The notes beneath the pieces were generated by a model. The model ran no database searches. It worked only from the letters and a program-made list of their open reading frames with translations, and was not told the origin of the DNA. A stretch of DNA of 64,000 bases from Isochrysis galbana (lineage: Eukaryota; Haptophyta; Isochrysidales; Isochrysidaceae): assembly GCA_018136815.1 (NCBI GenBank), contig CM030937.1:690553-754552 (forward strand). The letters run 5' to 3'. Each line of letters opens with the position of its first letter. Within the stretch, counting starts at the first letter, position 1. Both the position numbers and the translations under genes were made by a program. Shown one piece after another: positions 9,538 through 19,234 of this stretch.

Positions 9538-10578
9538 TCATTGAGTGATGAAGCGTCTTTTGACCTCACCACTAGCACTAGCTTTCGCCATCTTCTTCTC
9601 CTCTAGTAGCTGCAATCTTTCCAACTCCCGTTGAGCCTTGAGCGCTGATTCGCGAATGGCCTCCGCCTGTTGCAGCCTGACCTCGCGCTTTGCGTCTTCA
9701 ATAGCTGTCGCCTTCCTGGCCGCCTTGGCCTCCGCTTCCAGCTTCTTGGTCTCCGCCAACCGTGCAGCTTGAGCTGCCGCCTCTTGGCGCTCAGCCTCAG
9801 CAGTCTTGCGTTGCTCTATGATATCTTCCATTCGCTTCTGCTTGCGCAGCTCAGATGCCAGCTGTCCTGCGATGAAAGGTAAATTCTCGCGTCTCAGCTG
9901 CTTGGCATATTCTTCCGCCTCCTCCTGTCGCCTCAGCGCACGGTTGGCACGCTCCGCAGCCGCAGCCCGGAGCCGCTCCTTGCGACGTTTATCTGCGGCC
10001 ATGGTCTCCTTCTTGGCCTCTTCTGCCTCCTTCTTCATATCCCTTGCTGATGGGGGGTCTTGCACGTCGCGCATGAGAGAGTCTGCAGTTGGTTGCGCCG
10101 CCGACACCAGGAGCGCCCCCTCAGGCTCGCGGGTGAATAAACTGAGCCGACTGCTCAGCACTGGCTCGGGCGAGTCAACGAGGACCTCGGGCGTGATAGC
10201 GGCAGTGAATGGCTCCTCGCGGAGCAACTGCTGTGGATTGGCCTGCACTCTGGCCGCTGCCCTCCGCGTTTGGGCTGTGGCGACGGCAGGTCGTATGACT
10301 GCTGCCGGCTGTACAGTGGTGAAGCCGTCAGTGCCGACGAAGATGCCTGCCGCAAAGGCGACGACAGGCCCGACGACCGCTACTGTGCGCACGTTGCGCA
10401 GCTGCGCCCTCGCCTCCTCCTCGGCTAACAAGACTGCCTCCTGAAACTTGGCGAGCGATCGCCGCACCATGATCGCGGGAGGAGCACGGGCGGATGTTGG
10501 GGCTCGTAGTTCGCCGCCGAGCGGCATCAGGCCCAAGCTAGGCGAGAGGATGAGGAGTAGCAGCGCGAGGCGCAGCAT
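9538..10578 (-). CDS. Plastid-targeted single-pass membrane protein with long coiled coil
   Basis: 346 residues, single exon. Residues 1-18 are a clear signal peptide (MLRLALLLLILSPSLGLM) followed by an Ala/Arg/Pro/Ser-rich transit-like stretch (20-45). A hydrophobic segment at about 65-82 (TVAVVGPVVAFAAGIFVG) is probably membrane-spanning. The second half (about 180-335) is an uninterrupted Ala/Glu/Lys/Arg/Gln coiled coil with heptad hydrophobics. It ends KRRFITQ. I recognise no enzymatic domain and cannot name a family. The layout (membrane anchor plus stromal or lumenal coil) suggests a structural or tethering role, by inference only. The ATG at 10578 is the first and gives the signal peptide. 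Confidence 0.75.
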   Translation of the reverse strand: MLRLALLLLILSPSLGLMPLGGELRAPTSARAPPAIMVRRSLAKFQEAVLLAEEEARAQLRNVRTVAVVGPVVAFAAGIFVGTDGFTTVQPAAVIRPAVATAQTRRAAARVQANPQQLLREEPFTAAITPEVLVDSPEPVLSSRLSLFTREPEGALLVSAAQPTADSLMRDVQDPPSARDMKKEAEEAKKETMAADKRRKERLRAAAAERANRALRRQEEAEEYAKQLRRENLPFIAGQLASELRKQKRMEDIIEQRKTAEAERQEAAAQAARLAETKKLEAEAKAARKATAIEDAKREVRLQQAEAIRESALKAQRELERLQLLEEKKMAKASASGEVKRRFITQ

Positions 10579-10995
10579 GGCGGGGGAGTGGACTTTCTCG
10601 CTCGCTCTCTCTCTCCGTCTCCCTCCGTCGCCCTTTTCTTCCTCTCCCTATCCCTTTTCTTTCTACTACTCCCTCTCGCCCCTGGTTTCCTTTCCGTCCC
10701 TCTTGCGGCGCGCAGGTCGTCGTCGGCGGCGGCGAGAGCGCCGCCGAACCAACCGACGATCAAGAATCATCTGGCTGACGGGAGAGATCTCTGTAAATAC
10801 TTGTGGGACAGACTGGGAGAGGCAGCAGGAGAGGAGGAGAGGGCGAGCCCACACCGTGGGTGGGGGGAAATCAAATGGGGAGGGGCTCGCTCACCTGTTC
10901 ACAGCGGCCAGGGCGTGCGAGATCCAGATCCAGCCCTCAGTCAGGAAGGACGGTCTTAGCTGGTGTGGCGAGTGGCGAACCTCCCGCCTCCCCTT
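10579..10995. other. Intergenic upstream of the coiled-coil gene
   Basis: CT-rich on the plus strand (10590-10700), so GA-rich on the sense strand of the adjacent gene, unlike most genes here. No gene supported. Confidence 0.4.
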
Positions 10996-11358
10996 CCTAG
11001 ATGTGAAAGACAGCGGCTGAGGTCTAGAAAGACAATAAAAACAGCTGTTGTGGGGGATCAAAAAAAACAGTAAAAAACAGTGCAAACTACAACAGTGGGG
11101 AAAAATGCAAAATATCCCTGGGGGGGGGGCTTTTCCCCCCGCGCGCGGAACGCCTCCGCCCTCCGCCCGCGCCCCTCCGCACGTGTCGCCTGCTCCGCTG
11201 CTCCCTGCCCCCTCCCCTCCTGGCGATGGCGAGCCGCTCCACCTTCAACCCCAACCCCACGCGCGCGAGCCGATCCGCGCGCGTGGCGTTTGAAAAACAG
11301 TGAAAAACATTGTTTTTGGCCTCCGAAAAAAAAACTGTTTCTGTCTTTCACATCTAGG
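10996..11358. mobile_element. MITE-like element with 18-bp perfect terminal inverted repeats
   Basis: CCTAGATGTGAAAGACAG at 10996-11013 is repeated exactly in inverted orientation at 11341-11358, giving a 363-bp unit. The interior is GC-rich, with an A-rich block near each end (CAGTAAAAAACAGTG on the left, CAGTGAAAAACATTG on the right), and has no convincing coding capacity. Flanks (…CCCCTT and GTCTAG…) show no obvious target duplication, so the insertion mechanism is unproven. Confidence 0.5.
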
Positions 11359-11849
11359 GTCTAGGGTGCAGTCTTGCCAAGTCTTGCCACGGACAGACGC
11401 TCTGGCTCTCGCCCAATGCTCGAGCGCATGGACCGCGAGAGAACCTCCGCTGCGAGCGCGAGGAGGATGCGCTCAGAGCGCCGGCCCTCCGCAGCATCGC
11501 AGTCCTCGCCACGCCAGCGCCTCCTGCGCTTCAAGTGGGCCAGCATCGTGGCGAGCTCCGCGTCCTCCAGCTCCTGTGCCGTGAAGGTGAAGGGGCGCGT
11601 CGGCATCGCACCCCTGCATACTGCCGCAGACCGCTCTACCGCGGTTGAGAAGACCGCTATTGAGAGGTAAACGCGATCTTCTCCTTTTGCAGGACGGCCG
11701 CAATAGAGCCTCAACAGCGCCCCGACACTGTTGGGGCGGGGGGCTGTTGGGGCCCTATTGCGGCCTGCAAAAACCCTCTCTTGTAAAACTCCTCTATTGT
11801 AATGTATAATGTATGTGGCTCTACTGATCTCAACGACGACCAGGAGGGC
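11359..11849. other. Intergenic with an inverted repeat; weak minus frame
   Basis: A minus-strand frame of about 80 codons (ATG near 11607, starting MPTRPFTFTAQELEDAEL) ends at 11361. It is Arg/Ala-rich and could be a small gene, but nothing supports it further. TTTTGCAGGACGGCCGCAAT at 11684-11705 pairs with CTATTGCGGCCTGCAAAAA at 11757-11775, leaving a 4-nt bulge, to form a hairpin-like structure. Confidence 0.3.
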
Positions 11850-12263
11850 TCGTTAGCCCCGCCCCCCGCCCCCCCCCCCCCCCCCCCCCCTCCCCCCGCC
11901 GCCCCCGGCCCCCCTCTCCCCCCGCGGATCCCCCCCCCTCCCCCCTTCCCCCCCGCCTTCTCCCCCCCGCCCCTTTCTCCCTCTCTCTGCTCTCTCTCTC
12001 TCTGCGTCTCGCGAGGTCTCGAGCGGGGCGCAGGCCTTCAGGAAGAGGGAGAGAAGAGGGGGGGCCCTCCAGGCGCCTCCCGCGGGGAGAGAGGCACAGA
12101 GAGAGAAGAGAAAACATACCTAAGACGACCCAAAGAGAGAGAAGAGACCGCTGCATCCCACGAGATACCCCCTCCACACACACACCTTGGGCGCTCTCTC
12201 AGCGTGCGGGCCTCGCCGACGAGAGGAGCCTAGCGCCGCCTCTCTCCCTCGCGCTCGGACCCG
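11850..12263 (+). promoter_or_regulatory. Pyrimidine-rich leader of the LCIB-like gene
   Basis: A C-run of about 26 near 11867-11892 followed by CT-rich DNA to about 12010, then purine-rich DNA and GC-rich DNA to the ATG at 12264. Same arrangement as upstream of other plus-strand genes in the window. Regulatory role inferred from position. Confidence 0.4.
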
Positions 12264-13301
12264 ATGCATCTCCTCGCACACGCCATCGTTGCCTTGCTCC
12301 CCTCGCAGCCCAGCCTGACAATCGCAGCCGCCGGCCGCTCACGCCCACTGCAGATGGGCCTCGAGCCGCCCAGCCGCTCGCAGGCCTCGCCTTTGATGCA
12401 GCCGCACTTGAGTCGGAGGAGCGCACTGGCCGGCGCGCTCTGCCTTGCGCCGACACTCATCCTTCCCGACTCGGCCATTGCCGCCGACCCCTTCAAGTAC
12501 TTTCCCGGTGCGCGCACGTCGGCAGAGATTGACGACGCAATCTTTGGCGCGCTTGAGATGCGTGGTTACACTAAGAGCAACACGCTCTTTGCGCATTCAG
12601 TCTGCTCGGATGAGGTCAATTTTGCTGAGAAGGAGCTGATCGACTTGCTGCGCAAGCGCTGGGGGGAGTCCTTCACGCTAGGAGGCCTCGCGGGCGTGCC
12701 CTTTGCGGGCAAGGCGGGTCTATCAGCGTATGCTCACCACGTGCCGGATGAGGGCAAGTTGTTGATCGTCTTCGCGCCGCATGTTGGCGTGGGATATGAC
12801 GGTAGCGTGGGCGCGATCGAGCGCGCAGGCGTCGTCGCCGGCTCGAGTGCCTGCGGCGCTGCGGTCGGTGCGTACAAGACGCTGAGCAAGCCAGGCGCTA
12901 ACCCGCCGTCGGACTTTGGCGACATGAACGACTTGCAGTTCGACTACATCAAGATGAAGCTCAACCCGAAGTTGAGCGGAGTCAAGGCCGCACCCAATGA
13001 CATGGCCTTCGTCACCTACCAGATGTACGCGATGGTGAAGGAGGCGATGCTCGCTCAGATTGCCGCAAGCCCTGGCATTTGGGATGACTGCTCTGAGCTC
13101 GCCGTGCTGGGCGGCGTGCAAATCAACCGGTACAAGAATAAGGACGCCTTCCAGCCGCTCATGTTCCAGACGCTCACCAAGGCGGGAAAGCGTACCGACC
13201 TGTACCCCAGCACCTTTGGCAAGATGCCCGAGCTTGCGCCCCTTCTCGGTGACGCGTCGAAGGTCGACCCCGTCGTGGGCGGCGGTCTGGCACTCGCTTG
13301 A
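12264..13301 (+). CDS. LCIB/theta-type carbonic anhydrase homologue, predicted thylakoid-lumenal
   Basis: 345 residues, single exon. The body matches the LCIB/CGHR family of Chlamydomonas and diatoms, zinc enzymes or homologues of the CO2-concentrating mechanism: FPGARTSAEID (79-90), SVCSDEVN (112-119), LGGLAGVPFAGKAG (139-152), HHVPDEGKLLIVFAPHVGV (158-176), SSACGAAVGA (194-203) and a VLGGVQINRY tail. Candidate Zn ligands are C114, H173 and C197, with D116 a plausible catalytic partner, from family knowledge. The N-terminus is tripartite: signal peptide (1-22), R/S/P-rich transit stretch (24-48), then SRRSALAGALCLAPTLIL and AIA|A (50-74), a Tat-like lumen signal. This implies ER, plastid and thylakoid lumen, consistent with a lumenal theta-CA feeding CO2 to Rubisco. 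Activity and location are inferred. Confidence 0.88.
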   Translation: MHLLAHAIVALLPSQPSLTIAAAGRSRPLQMGLEPPSRSQASPLMQPHLSRRSALAGALCLAPTLILPDSAIAADPFKYFPGARTSAEIDDAIFGALEMRGYTKSNTLFAHSVCSDEVNFAEKELIDLLRKRWGESFTLGGLAGVPFAGKAGLSAYAHHVPDEGKLLIVFAPHVGVGYDGSVGAIERAGVVAGSSACGAAVGAYKTLSKPGANPPSDFGDMNDLQFDYIKMKLNPKLSGVKAAPNDMAFVTYQMYAMVKEAMLAQIAASPGIWDDCSELAVLGGVQINRYKNKDAFQPLMFQTLTKAGKRTDLYPSTFGKMPELAPLLGDASKVDPVVGGGLALA

Positions 13302-13905
13302 GGCGCCAAGCATCTTAGGCATAACTTCGTGCCCGATTTTATTCCTCCCACCCCACCCGTATCGACGCTGCGCTTCTCGATGCGATGCGCATAATCCTGG
13401 CAGGCGTTGGCGGTGGCGAATATGAGCTATGGAGGCGTAGGTGGCGTCTTTCCCCAAGTGAAAGAGATGCCTTTCCCCCATCTTCCCACGCACGCAGCAA
13501 ACCCGCCAGAGGGCTCCCCCTCCCCCCCCCCCAGCTTCCTCGATCTCCGATCGCGCTCTCCCGCAATGTGAAATGACCGGAAAGTGCCCTTCACCCAATG
13601 CCTGCACGCGCTTGCACGTGCCCTTGTGAGCCACGAGGACAAGTGAGCCCGGTGGCAAGCCAGCAGTCTTGAGTCCTGCATCTCATCACCAGTTTTCTCG
13701 AAGTGTCCTTGTTGTCAAGGCGCACTATCCGGCCCTCGGTCGAGTCAAAGATGTAGAATCAGGACGTGCTCGGAAGGTTTGAGAGGCCATCGGGGACTTG
13801 GCGTGAGGAAAGAGGCAGCAGCATGTGCATATAATCAATGAAACTCTTAATATTAATAAAGAACTCATAACTGCAAGAAAATACTTCAATTAATCCTCGC
13901 AGAAT
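13302..13905. other. 3' flank, nothing recognised
   Basis: Minus-strand frames over 12723-13658 are shadows of the LCIB-like gene. The AT-rich patch near 13835-13905 could hold its polyadenylation region. No further feature seen. Confidence 0.4.
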
Positions 13906-13907
13906 TT

Positions 13908-14275
13908 TCTCACCGCACACGCGACCGTGGACCCACTACTTTCACGCAGCAAACTTTCTACACCCTACATCCCCACTCCCCTCGCCCTTTCCCCCCCGCC
14001 ACCCCCATACACTACTACTACTAGCTACTAGGCGGAAAGGGAAAGGGGTCGAGGGCTTAAGCTAGATATTGATATTGATATGGTCAGGTGGTCAGGCGGT
14101 CAGGTGCCCCCCCCCCCCCCCCCGATGAATAGGGATAGAGAAGGTGGGGGAATTAGTACAGTAACTCACCGGTCGCCGGGGGCCAGAATCCAGAATCCTC
14201 GAAACGGGGGTGTAGATTGGCGGCCGGCCGAGGTCCACCGACGTCAAAAGAAAAACTGAAGATCCAGGCTACTAC
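13908..14275 (+). repeat. Diverged family B repeat copy
   Basis: Starts TTTTCTCACCGCACACGCGACCGTG and continues AAACTTTCTACACCC...CCCCACTCCCC...CCCTTTCCCCCCCGCCA, the same order as 36210 down to about 36080 on the minus strand. It ends near 14250-14275 with CTGAAGATCCAGGCTAC, a version of the ATCTGAAGATTCTGGGCTA terminus seen at 6738, 38750 and 60510. Contains a (GGTCAGG) triplication and a 17-C run near 14085-14122. Confidence 0.5.
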
Positions 14276-15640
14276 CGGTCTACGGTCTACCGGCTACAGG
14301 TAGCTAGCTATAAATAAATGACCACGCACTCACTCACGGTACTGAGACTGACTCTGACTCACGCGGCACGCCATCGCCTATAGTCTATACCCCAGTTTAC
14401 TCACTCCCTTTTACACTACCACCTTCATTCCTTATTTGTCTTTGGTACCGGGTATCGGTATCGGGGGGGGGGGGGGGGCGTGCACTACGTCGGGCCAAGT
14501 GCAAGGGGCGGGCTGGGGCAGACCTGAGACCTGTTGGTGAGTGTTCCTGTGTGTGTCTTCAATGGAGGGATGGAGGGAGGGGGGCGCGAGGCGGCCCCCA
14601 TTGCCCATTGACCCCTACTTACAAAAGTAGGTGAGGTCCACCGATGTCAGACCCCTGCCCACCCACCCCCCTCCCCCTGGCGACCCCACCTCCTCCTAGA
14701 GCCAGAGCCCGGCCCAGATTCGTAGAAAAAAATATCTGTACGAAAAGCTTTTTCATGCTTCGTTTGAGCCAGAGAGCCAGATCCCAGATCCCCCCACCAC
14801 GTCTGGTACAAGATGACTAGTCGTTCTGGAAATGCGCGCGTAGCGATGAGCGATGAGTGATGAGTGTGGTATGGCGCGGTGAGGTGTGCCTCCCAGCTCC
14901 CAGCCCCAGTCACCAGTAATCTCCCTTTCCACTCGCGGTCTCAGCGTCGTCAGCGTCCGGCTCACAGATTCGTGAAAGCTTCCATACCAGTACCAAATAC
15001 ACTTATGCTCCTGTCCCCCGTCTGAACATGACCACCCCCCGTCTGGTACACGAAGGCCCAGTGGGGGCCGGACTCGCGCGCGCGGATTGATGTGAGTGGC
15101 GCGCGGCGAGGTGTGCCTCCCAGCCCCCCAGCCCCTCGCACGCGTTGTGCCCCCTCAGCCCACGCCAGCCATGTCCATGTCGAGCTCTGTGCAGCTCTGT
15201 GCTCTGTGCTCTATGCAAGTGCGCTGCGTTGCATTGCAGCTGTGTGTGTGTCTATGTGCAGCTGCGGGCAGGGGGGAGTGCACGGGAGTGCAACTGCGTG
15301 CAGTCTCCGTGACGCTCTGTGTGCGCGAGAGGTGCTGTGGGCTGTGGACTTGACGAATCTGAATCTTGGCTCCCCGCTTGGAGTCGCTGCAACCCCCCTC
15401 TACTACTTGTTTTGTTTTCTTCCAGGGGGTTCAAATCTTTATGGTTCGCTCGCTTTATTCGCTTTGCGGGTCTCGATATGATTGAATACTTCCGGCTACA
15501 AGATACATGAGAATTTAAGAAAACATAAGAACACATACGTATACACACTCCGGAACACAGGGGTACTCCTATGGAGGGAGGGAGGGAGACGTGGGGAAAG
15601 ATAGAGAGAAGAGAGAGAGGGAGAGACAGAAAAAAAGAGA
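14276..15640. repeat. Intergenic with an old ~245-bp tandem duplication
   Basis: The block 14712-14910 (CAGATTCGT..AAAGCTT, CACGTCTGGTACA, GGCGCGGTGAGGTGTGCCTCCCAGC) recurs at 14966-15125 with the same landmarks (CAGATTCGTGAAAGCTTC, CCGTCTGGTACA, GCGCGGCGAGGTGTGCCTCCCAGC). A G-run sits at 14464-14478. I support no gene: the plus frame 15092-15481 is repeat-derived. Confidence 0.45.
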
Positions 15641-15902
15641 TTCTGGCTCTCTCTCTCTCACTCTTCCCCCCGCTCCTCTCGCCCTCTCTCTCTCTTCCTA
15701 CTGCCTACCACCGTCTCTCTCCCCCTCTCGTTGGTCTTCCCATCACACATGTACCACCTCTCTCTCTCTCCCTGCTGACCGCCCCCCCACCCTCCGCCAC
15801 ACAAGAGAAGTTGCAGCTCAAGCGGCCAGCTGCAGCCTCGACAACTCCTCCTCCATCTTCCCTCCTGAGAAAGCCTCAAAAGAGAAAGGGCTCACGGTGT
15901 TC
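15641..15902 (+). promoter_or_regulatory. CT-rich leader of the 15903 gene
   Basis: GA-rich to 15640, then CT-rich to about 15780, ending about 120 bp before the ATG. The frame stays open through this leader to 15591, but its translation is low-complexity, so the start was placed at 15903. Confidence 0.4.
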
Positions 15903-18389
15903 ATGAGTGGCCTCGGGGAACCGCCCTCGCGCTGCTCTTGCTGTGGCCTGAGAGTGCACTGCCGGCGCCGCGTGCCAGCTGCACATGAGTGGCCTGCGAA
16001 CGTTCTCCAGTCGCACCATCTCCGTATATGTCCAGGCTGCGGCTTTCTCTGCATCGATCGCAATCCACGAGGGGGTGAGGCACAATCTAGTGTAGGAAGG
16101 AGCTCGGCTCCATTGTCGCTGAAACCTTCCTCGTTAGTAGTCTCAGACAATGCTGGTGATCATGGCAGAAGTAAAGAGCGAGACGCAAGAAGCTTGCAAA
16201 GTTTTCAACCCCAGGAATGTGCCGAAACGGCCCCAGGCAGCAGCCAGTCTGGCGCTGCTACACGCTTTTCATCTTCTGACGATTGGCTTCACGAATGGCT
16301 CCACTCGGATGGCCCATATCCAATGTTTCCTTGGGAGAAAGACGAGTCCAACATTACTTTGCTAACTTCGTGGGCAAATGAAGCGATGGACAAGGCTGTC
16401 GAAGCATGCGGGCCCAGTTCAGTGGGTAAATGTGCACAAGCTGCAGCCATCACAACAGCAATGGCGAAGCTTGAGGCCAAACTCGGGCTGCTTGAGCTTT
16501 CAAAGACCGAGGCTGCCTCTACATTTGGCGCATCAGACTCGTGGGTGCAAGAGGGGGTGGGAAAAGCAAAGCCATCCAAAACAATGGAGCGGAGCTTCGA
16601 TGCTGACGGGGATGCTTTGAGTCGTGCATCCTCTCGGTATCATGACCGGTGTTCAGAAAATGCCCAGTCGCATTGCTCGGCACATGCGTCTGAAACAGGA
16701 ACATCAATCTTGGATACTGATCGATGCATGGCCGCCACCCTATCCGGAGACTTGCCGGAGTGGAAACTAGTAGTGGGCAGCGAGCCAGCGACGAGCATGT
16801 ATCGACACGCTCTCCACGAGCGAGAGTGTCTGAAGTCGGCCGGGCTCCGGCAGGTGGCAAAATCGGGGTATGAGCCAGGAGGCCAGCAGCAAGCCGACCG
16901 TGACGACGTGGAAGCCGTAATGATGGGCGCGGAGCTGCCTGCACCTCTAACCTTACGCTGGACATGCAGCACAAGTGGTTGGGTACCACCTCAAGAACTC
17001 GGGCAGCGCAGGGCAAGGGCCGCACTAGAACGCATTCGGCAGGAAGCACGAGCTGGTGGTCCCTGCGGTTCATCATCATTCGACAAGAGATCAAGGAGCC
17101 TATCGGAGGCTCATGCTGAATCGGGACAAGGAGGAAAGTGGCTTGAAGGAACACAAGATGATGGTACTCGAGGAACGCACCAGAATCAGGAGCACGCTAA
17201 ATCTTGCAGGCGCGAGGAACATACCGCTAGGAGTTGCTGCACAGACGGTTCGGAAGATATTGAGAACCTGGCGGGAAACACAGCTGCATTATCGAGCGCC
17301 CATGGTGAGAAAGACAAGGCCAACCATCCAAGAGTTCATGAAAACCTTCACGAAATCAGTGAGGCCGAACACTTTTGTGATCGTGTCCGCCGTGCGGCGG
17401 CAGCCGCTCGAGCTGTCGTCGCTACCCTTGGAGCACGCAGCTCGCGCCACTCAATCACGTCAAGCCCTAATGGCGCTGCCCTTCTCGTGAAGCCCTCAGT
17501 GGAGAACACAGAGACGCCATTCGCCGATGTTGATTTCGCGGTCCCCAGCCAAATAAGTGCCAGTGCCGCTTCTACGGTCGGCCACTCAACTCGACACCTG
17601 CACACCGCCTTGCTCTGCGCACCAGAAGGATCGGTCGTCCACATTGGCGACATCAATGTGGCCGCAGGCCTTGTTCCATGCTCAGCAGCCGACTCACGTC
17701 TGCGAGACCGATGTGCAACGGTGCTTGGAGAACTCATCGAGCATGTCGGCCCGTTGGCGAGGTCGGCGCAAGCTGCTCGCACCAATCATAAAATGAATGC
17801 GCAAGGCCGAGGTCAAAATGGGCTGATGGCGCGGACACCTTACGCGGTCCTTGCGGAGACCATCGCCTCCACAGCTAGCTCAAACGCAGCACGTGCGATG
17901 CTTGAACGCGCAGGTGTTGCGCACGATGGAGACCAACGCTCGTCAACCCGCCATAGACCAGTGGTGCCATCTCGCAACGAATCAGCTGCGATTAATGCAA
18001 AGGATAAGGAAGACAAGTCATCGGTAGAGCGACGGACAAAACGATCTGTGGTGGAGGGTGAACAGAAGAAGAGGCAATCGACAGCCTCATCGGATGCCAA
18101 CGTCTCCACTCTGTCGATGGCAGGCAAAGGTGCATCAAGGAGGAGCACAGGTACATGGCGAGCCAATACCCCACCGACCACACAAGCGAGGCAACATACA
18201 CAGTACAAGCGCCAGCACGCGGCAACCGGGAGCGCAACGTTCACAGAAAGTCGACGTGCAAATGCACCCCTTCGTCCCGGGTCGGCAGCCTCCGCGTCCC
18301 GCACAGGGTCCGCCACACATGCTCTTCGGCACCCGACTCTACCACCCAAGGCCAAGACGGCAAGAGGAGTCAACTATCATGATAGATAG
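15903..18389 (+). CDS. Large disordered protein with N-terminal zinc-ribbon-like cysteine cluster
   Basis: 828 residues in one uninterrupted frame. The ATG at 15903 follows the CT-rich leader and puts a cysteine cluster at the very N-terminus: CSCCGLRVHC (11-20) and, 28 residues on, ICPGCGFLC, i.e. paired C-x2-C type knuckles fit to bind zinc. The rest is hydrophilic, rich in Ser, Ala, Arg, Glu and Lys, with no membrane segment and only short helical patches (for example AMDKAVEACG and a stretch around RDRCATVLGELIEHVGPLA). The last 150 residues are strongly basic and low in order. I recognise no family. Nucleic-acid or protein binding through the cysteine cluster is a guess. The length without stops supports a real gene. 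Confidence 0.6.
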   Translation: MSGLGEPPSRCSCCGLRVHCRRRVPAAHEWPANVLQSHHLRICPGCGFLCIDRNPRGGEAQSSVGRSSAPLSLKPSSLVVSDNAGDHGRSKERDARSLQSFQPQECAETAPGSSQSGAATRFSSSDDWLHEWLHSDGPYPMFPWEKDESNITLLTSWANEAMDKAVEACGPSSVGKCAQAAAITTAMAKLEAKLGLLELSKTEAASTFGASDSWVQEGVGKAKPSKTMERSFDADGDALSRASSRYHDRCSENAQSHCSAHASETGTSILDTDRCMAATLSGDLPEWKLVVGSEPATSMYRHALHERECLKSAGLRQVAKSGYEPGGQQQADRDDVEAVMMGAELPAPLTLRWTCSTSGWVPPQELGQRRARAALERIRQEARAGGPCGSSSFDKRSRSLSEAHAESGQGGKWLEGTQDDGTRGTHQNQEHAKSCRREEHTARSCCTDGSEDIENLAGNTAALSSAHGEKDKANHPRVHENLHEISEAEHFCDRVRRAAAAARAVVATLGARSSRHSITSSPNGAALLVKPSVENTETPFADVDFAVPSQISASAASTVGHSTRHLHTALLCAPEGSVVHIGDINVAAGLVPCSAADSRLRDRCATVLGELIEHVGPLARSAQAARTNHKMNAQGRGQNGLMARTPYAVLAETIASTASSNAARAMLERAGVAHDGDQRSSTRHRPVVPSRNESAAINAKDKEDKSSVERRTKRSVVEGEQKKRQSTASSDANVSTLSMAGKGASRRSTGTWRANTPPTTQARQHTQYKRQHAATGSATFTESRRANAPLRPGSAASASRTGSATHALRHPTLPPKAKTARGVNYHDR

Positions 18390-19207
18390 GTATTTGATCC
18401 TTCCAACTTCTATGTTCCATTTCATGATGAGCTATCTTTTCGCTTTCCAATGAAAAAAATCTTAGTATTCTCGCCCACACGCGCGGCCATGAACGCCATC
18501 ACGCTCTCCAGCCCTCTCCCCCCTCGCGTCCTCCCACCTCGCCTTGCGGCATCTCCGTTCGTACTTTGTTTAGGGGCCCGGTACGGCAGGATTGGGGGGG
18601 CGTGGGCTTCGTGTGCGTCCGCCCGTAGCGTGAACGCTGTCCGGGCCTCTTTCCAACAGTGTGCCACCAAGCTGCCGGCTGCTCGCTGTTGTTTCTTCGT
18701 TGTGTTCTCTGGCTCTCGTGTGCCTGCAAACACCCTATTTCTACTGCTCGGGTGTCGGGTGTTCAGAGGTGGCCACCTCACAGGTTCTCGGTAGTTGTTA
18801 TTTCGACCGATGCCGAGCCCCAATCTGTATTACAGTCTGTATCCGTAAGGCGGCTTGCCTTCATTTGGTCTCCTTTCCCTCAGGGTTTCTTCCCCTCCCG
18901 TGGGGACTCTGGCTGAGCAACATCAAATACAAAAAAGCTCGGTCCTAGGACACCGGGCCTAGCTCACCATGAGGGCGCTCCTGTGAGCAAGGGGATGCAT
19001 GGTTACTAGTGATTGTCACGGGTCGCGTACTTTTGGACACCGGGTTCAGGGGCGAGAATCCTTCGCCAGTGCTCTTCGAACTCGTGTATACCTGGGTCTC
19101 CCGTCTCAGGTGTGGGAGAGCCATGGTAAAGGAGAGACAAGGCAAGGTCTCTATGTGTCATTTATGAGCACGGAACGAAAAAAGCTTCCGTGAGCGCCTT
19201 TCACTTC
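18390..19207. other. Intergenic, nothing recognised
   Basis: 3' flank of the large gene and AT/GT-mixed DNA. No repeat with another part of the window and no gene seen. Confidence 0.4.
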
Positions 19208-19212
19208 GTTCC

Positions 19213-19234
19213 GTGATAACCAATCAGTCATCAG
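19213..19234. repeat. 22-bp direct repeat, left copy
   Basis: Identical to 20100-20121 (core TGATAACCAATCAGTCATC). Read on the minus strand it contains the stop codon and immediate 3' flank of the cysteine-knot gene. Together the two copies bracket the knottin and GNAT genes. Confidence 0.75.

Noticed and set aside
8808-9578. 256-codon minus-strand frame
   Set aside because: Runs through repeat family D and a G-run, with no protein-like segment conserved in the other copy.
12723-13658. 311-codon minus-strand frame opposite the LCIB-like gene
   Set aside because: Antisense shadow of a strong gene; His/Arg-rich with no motif.
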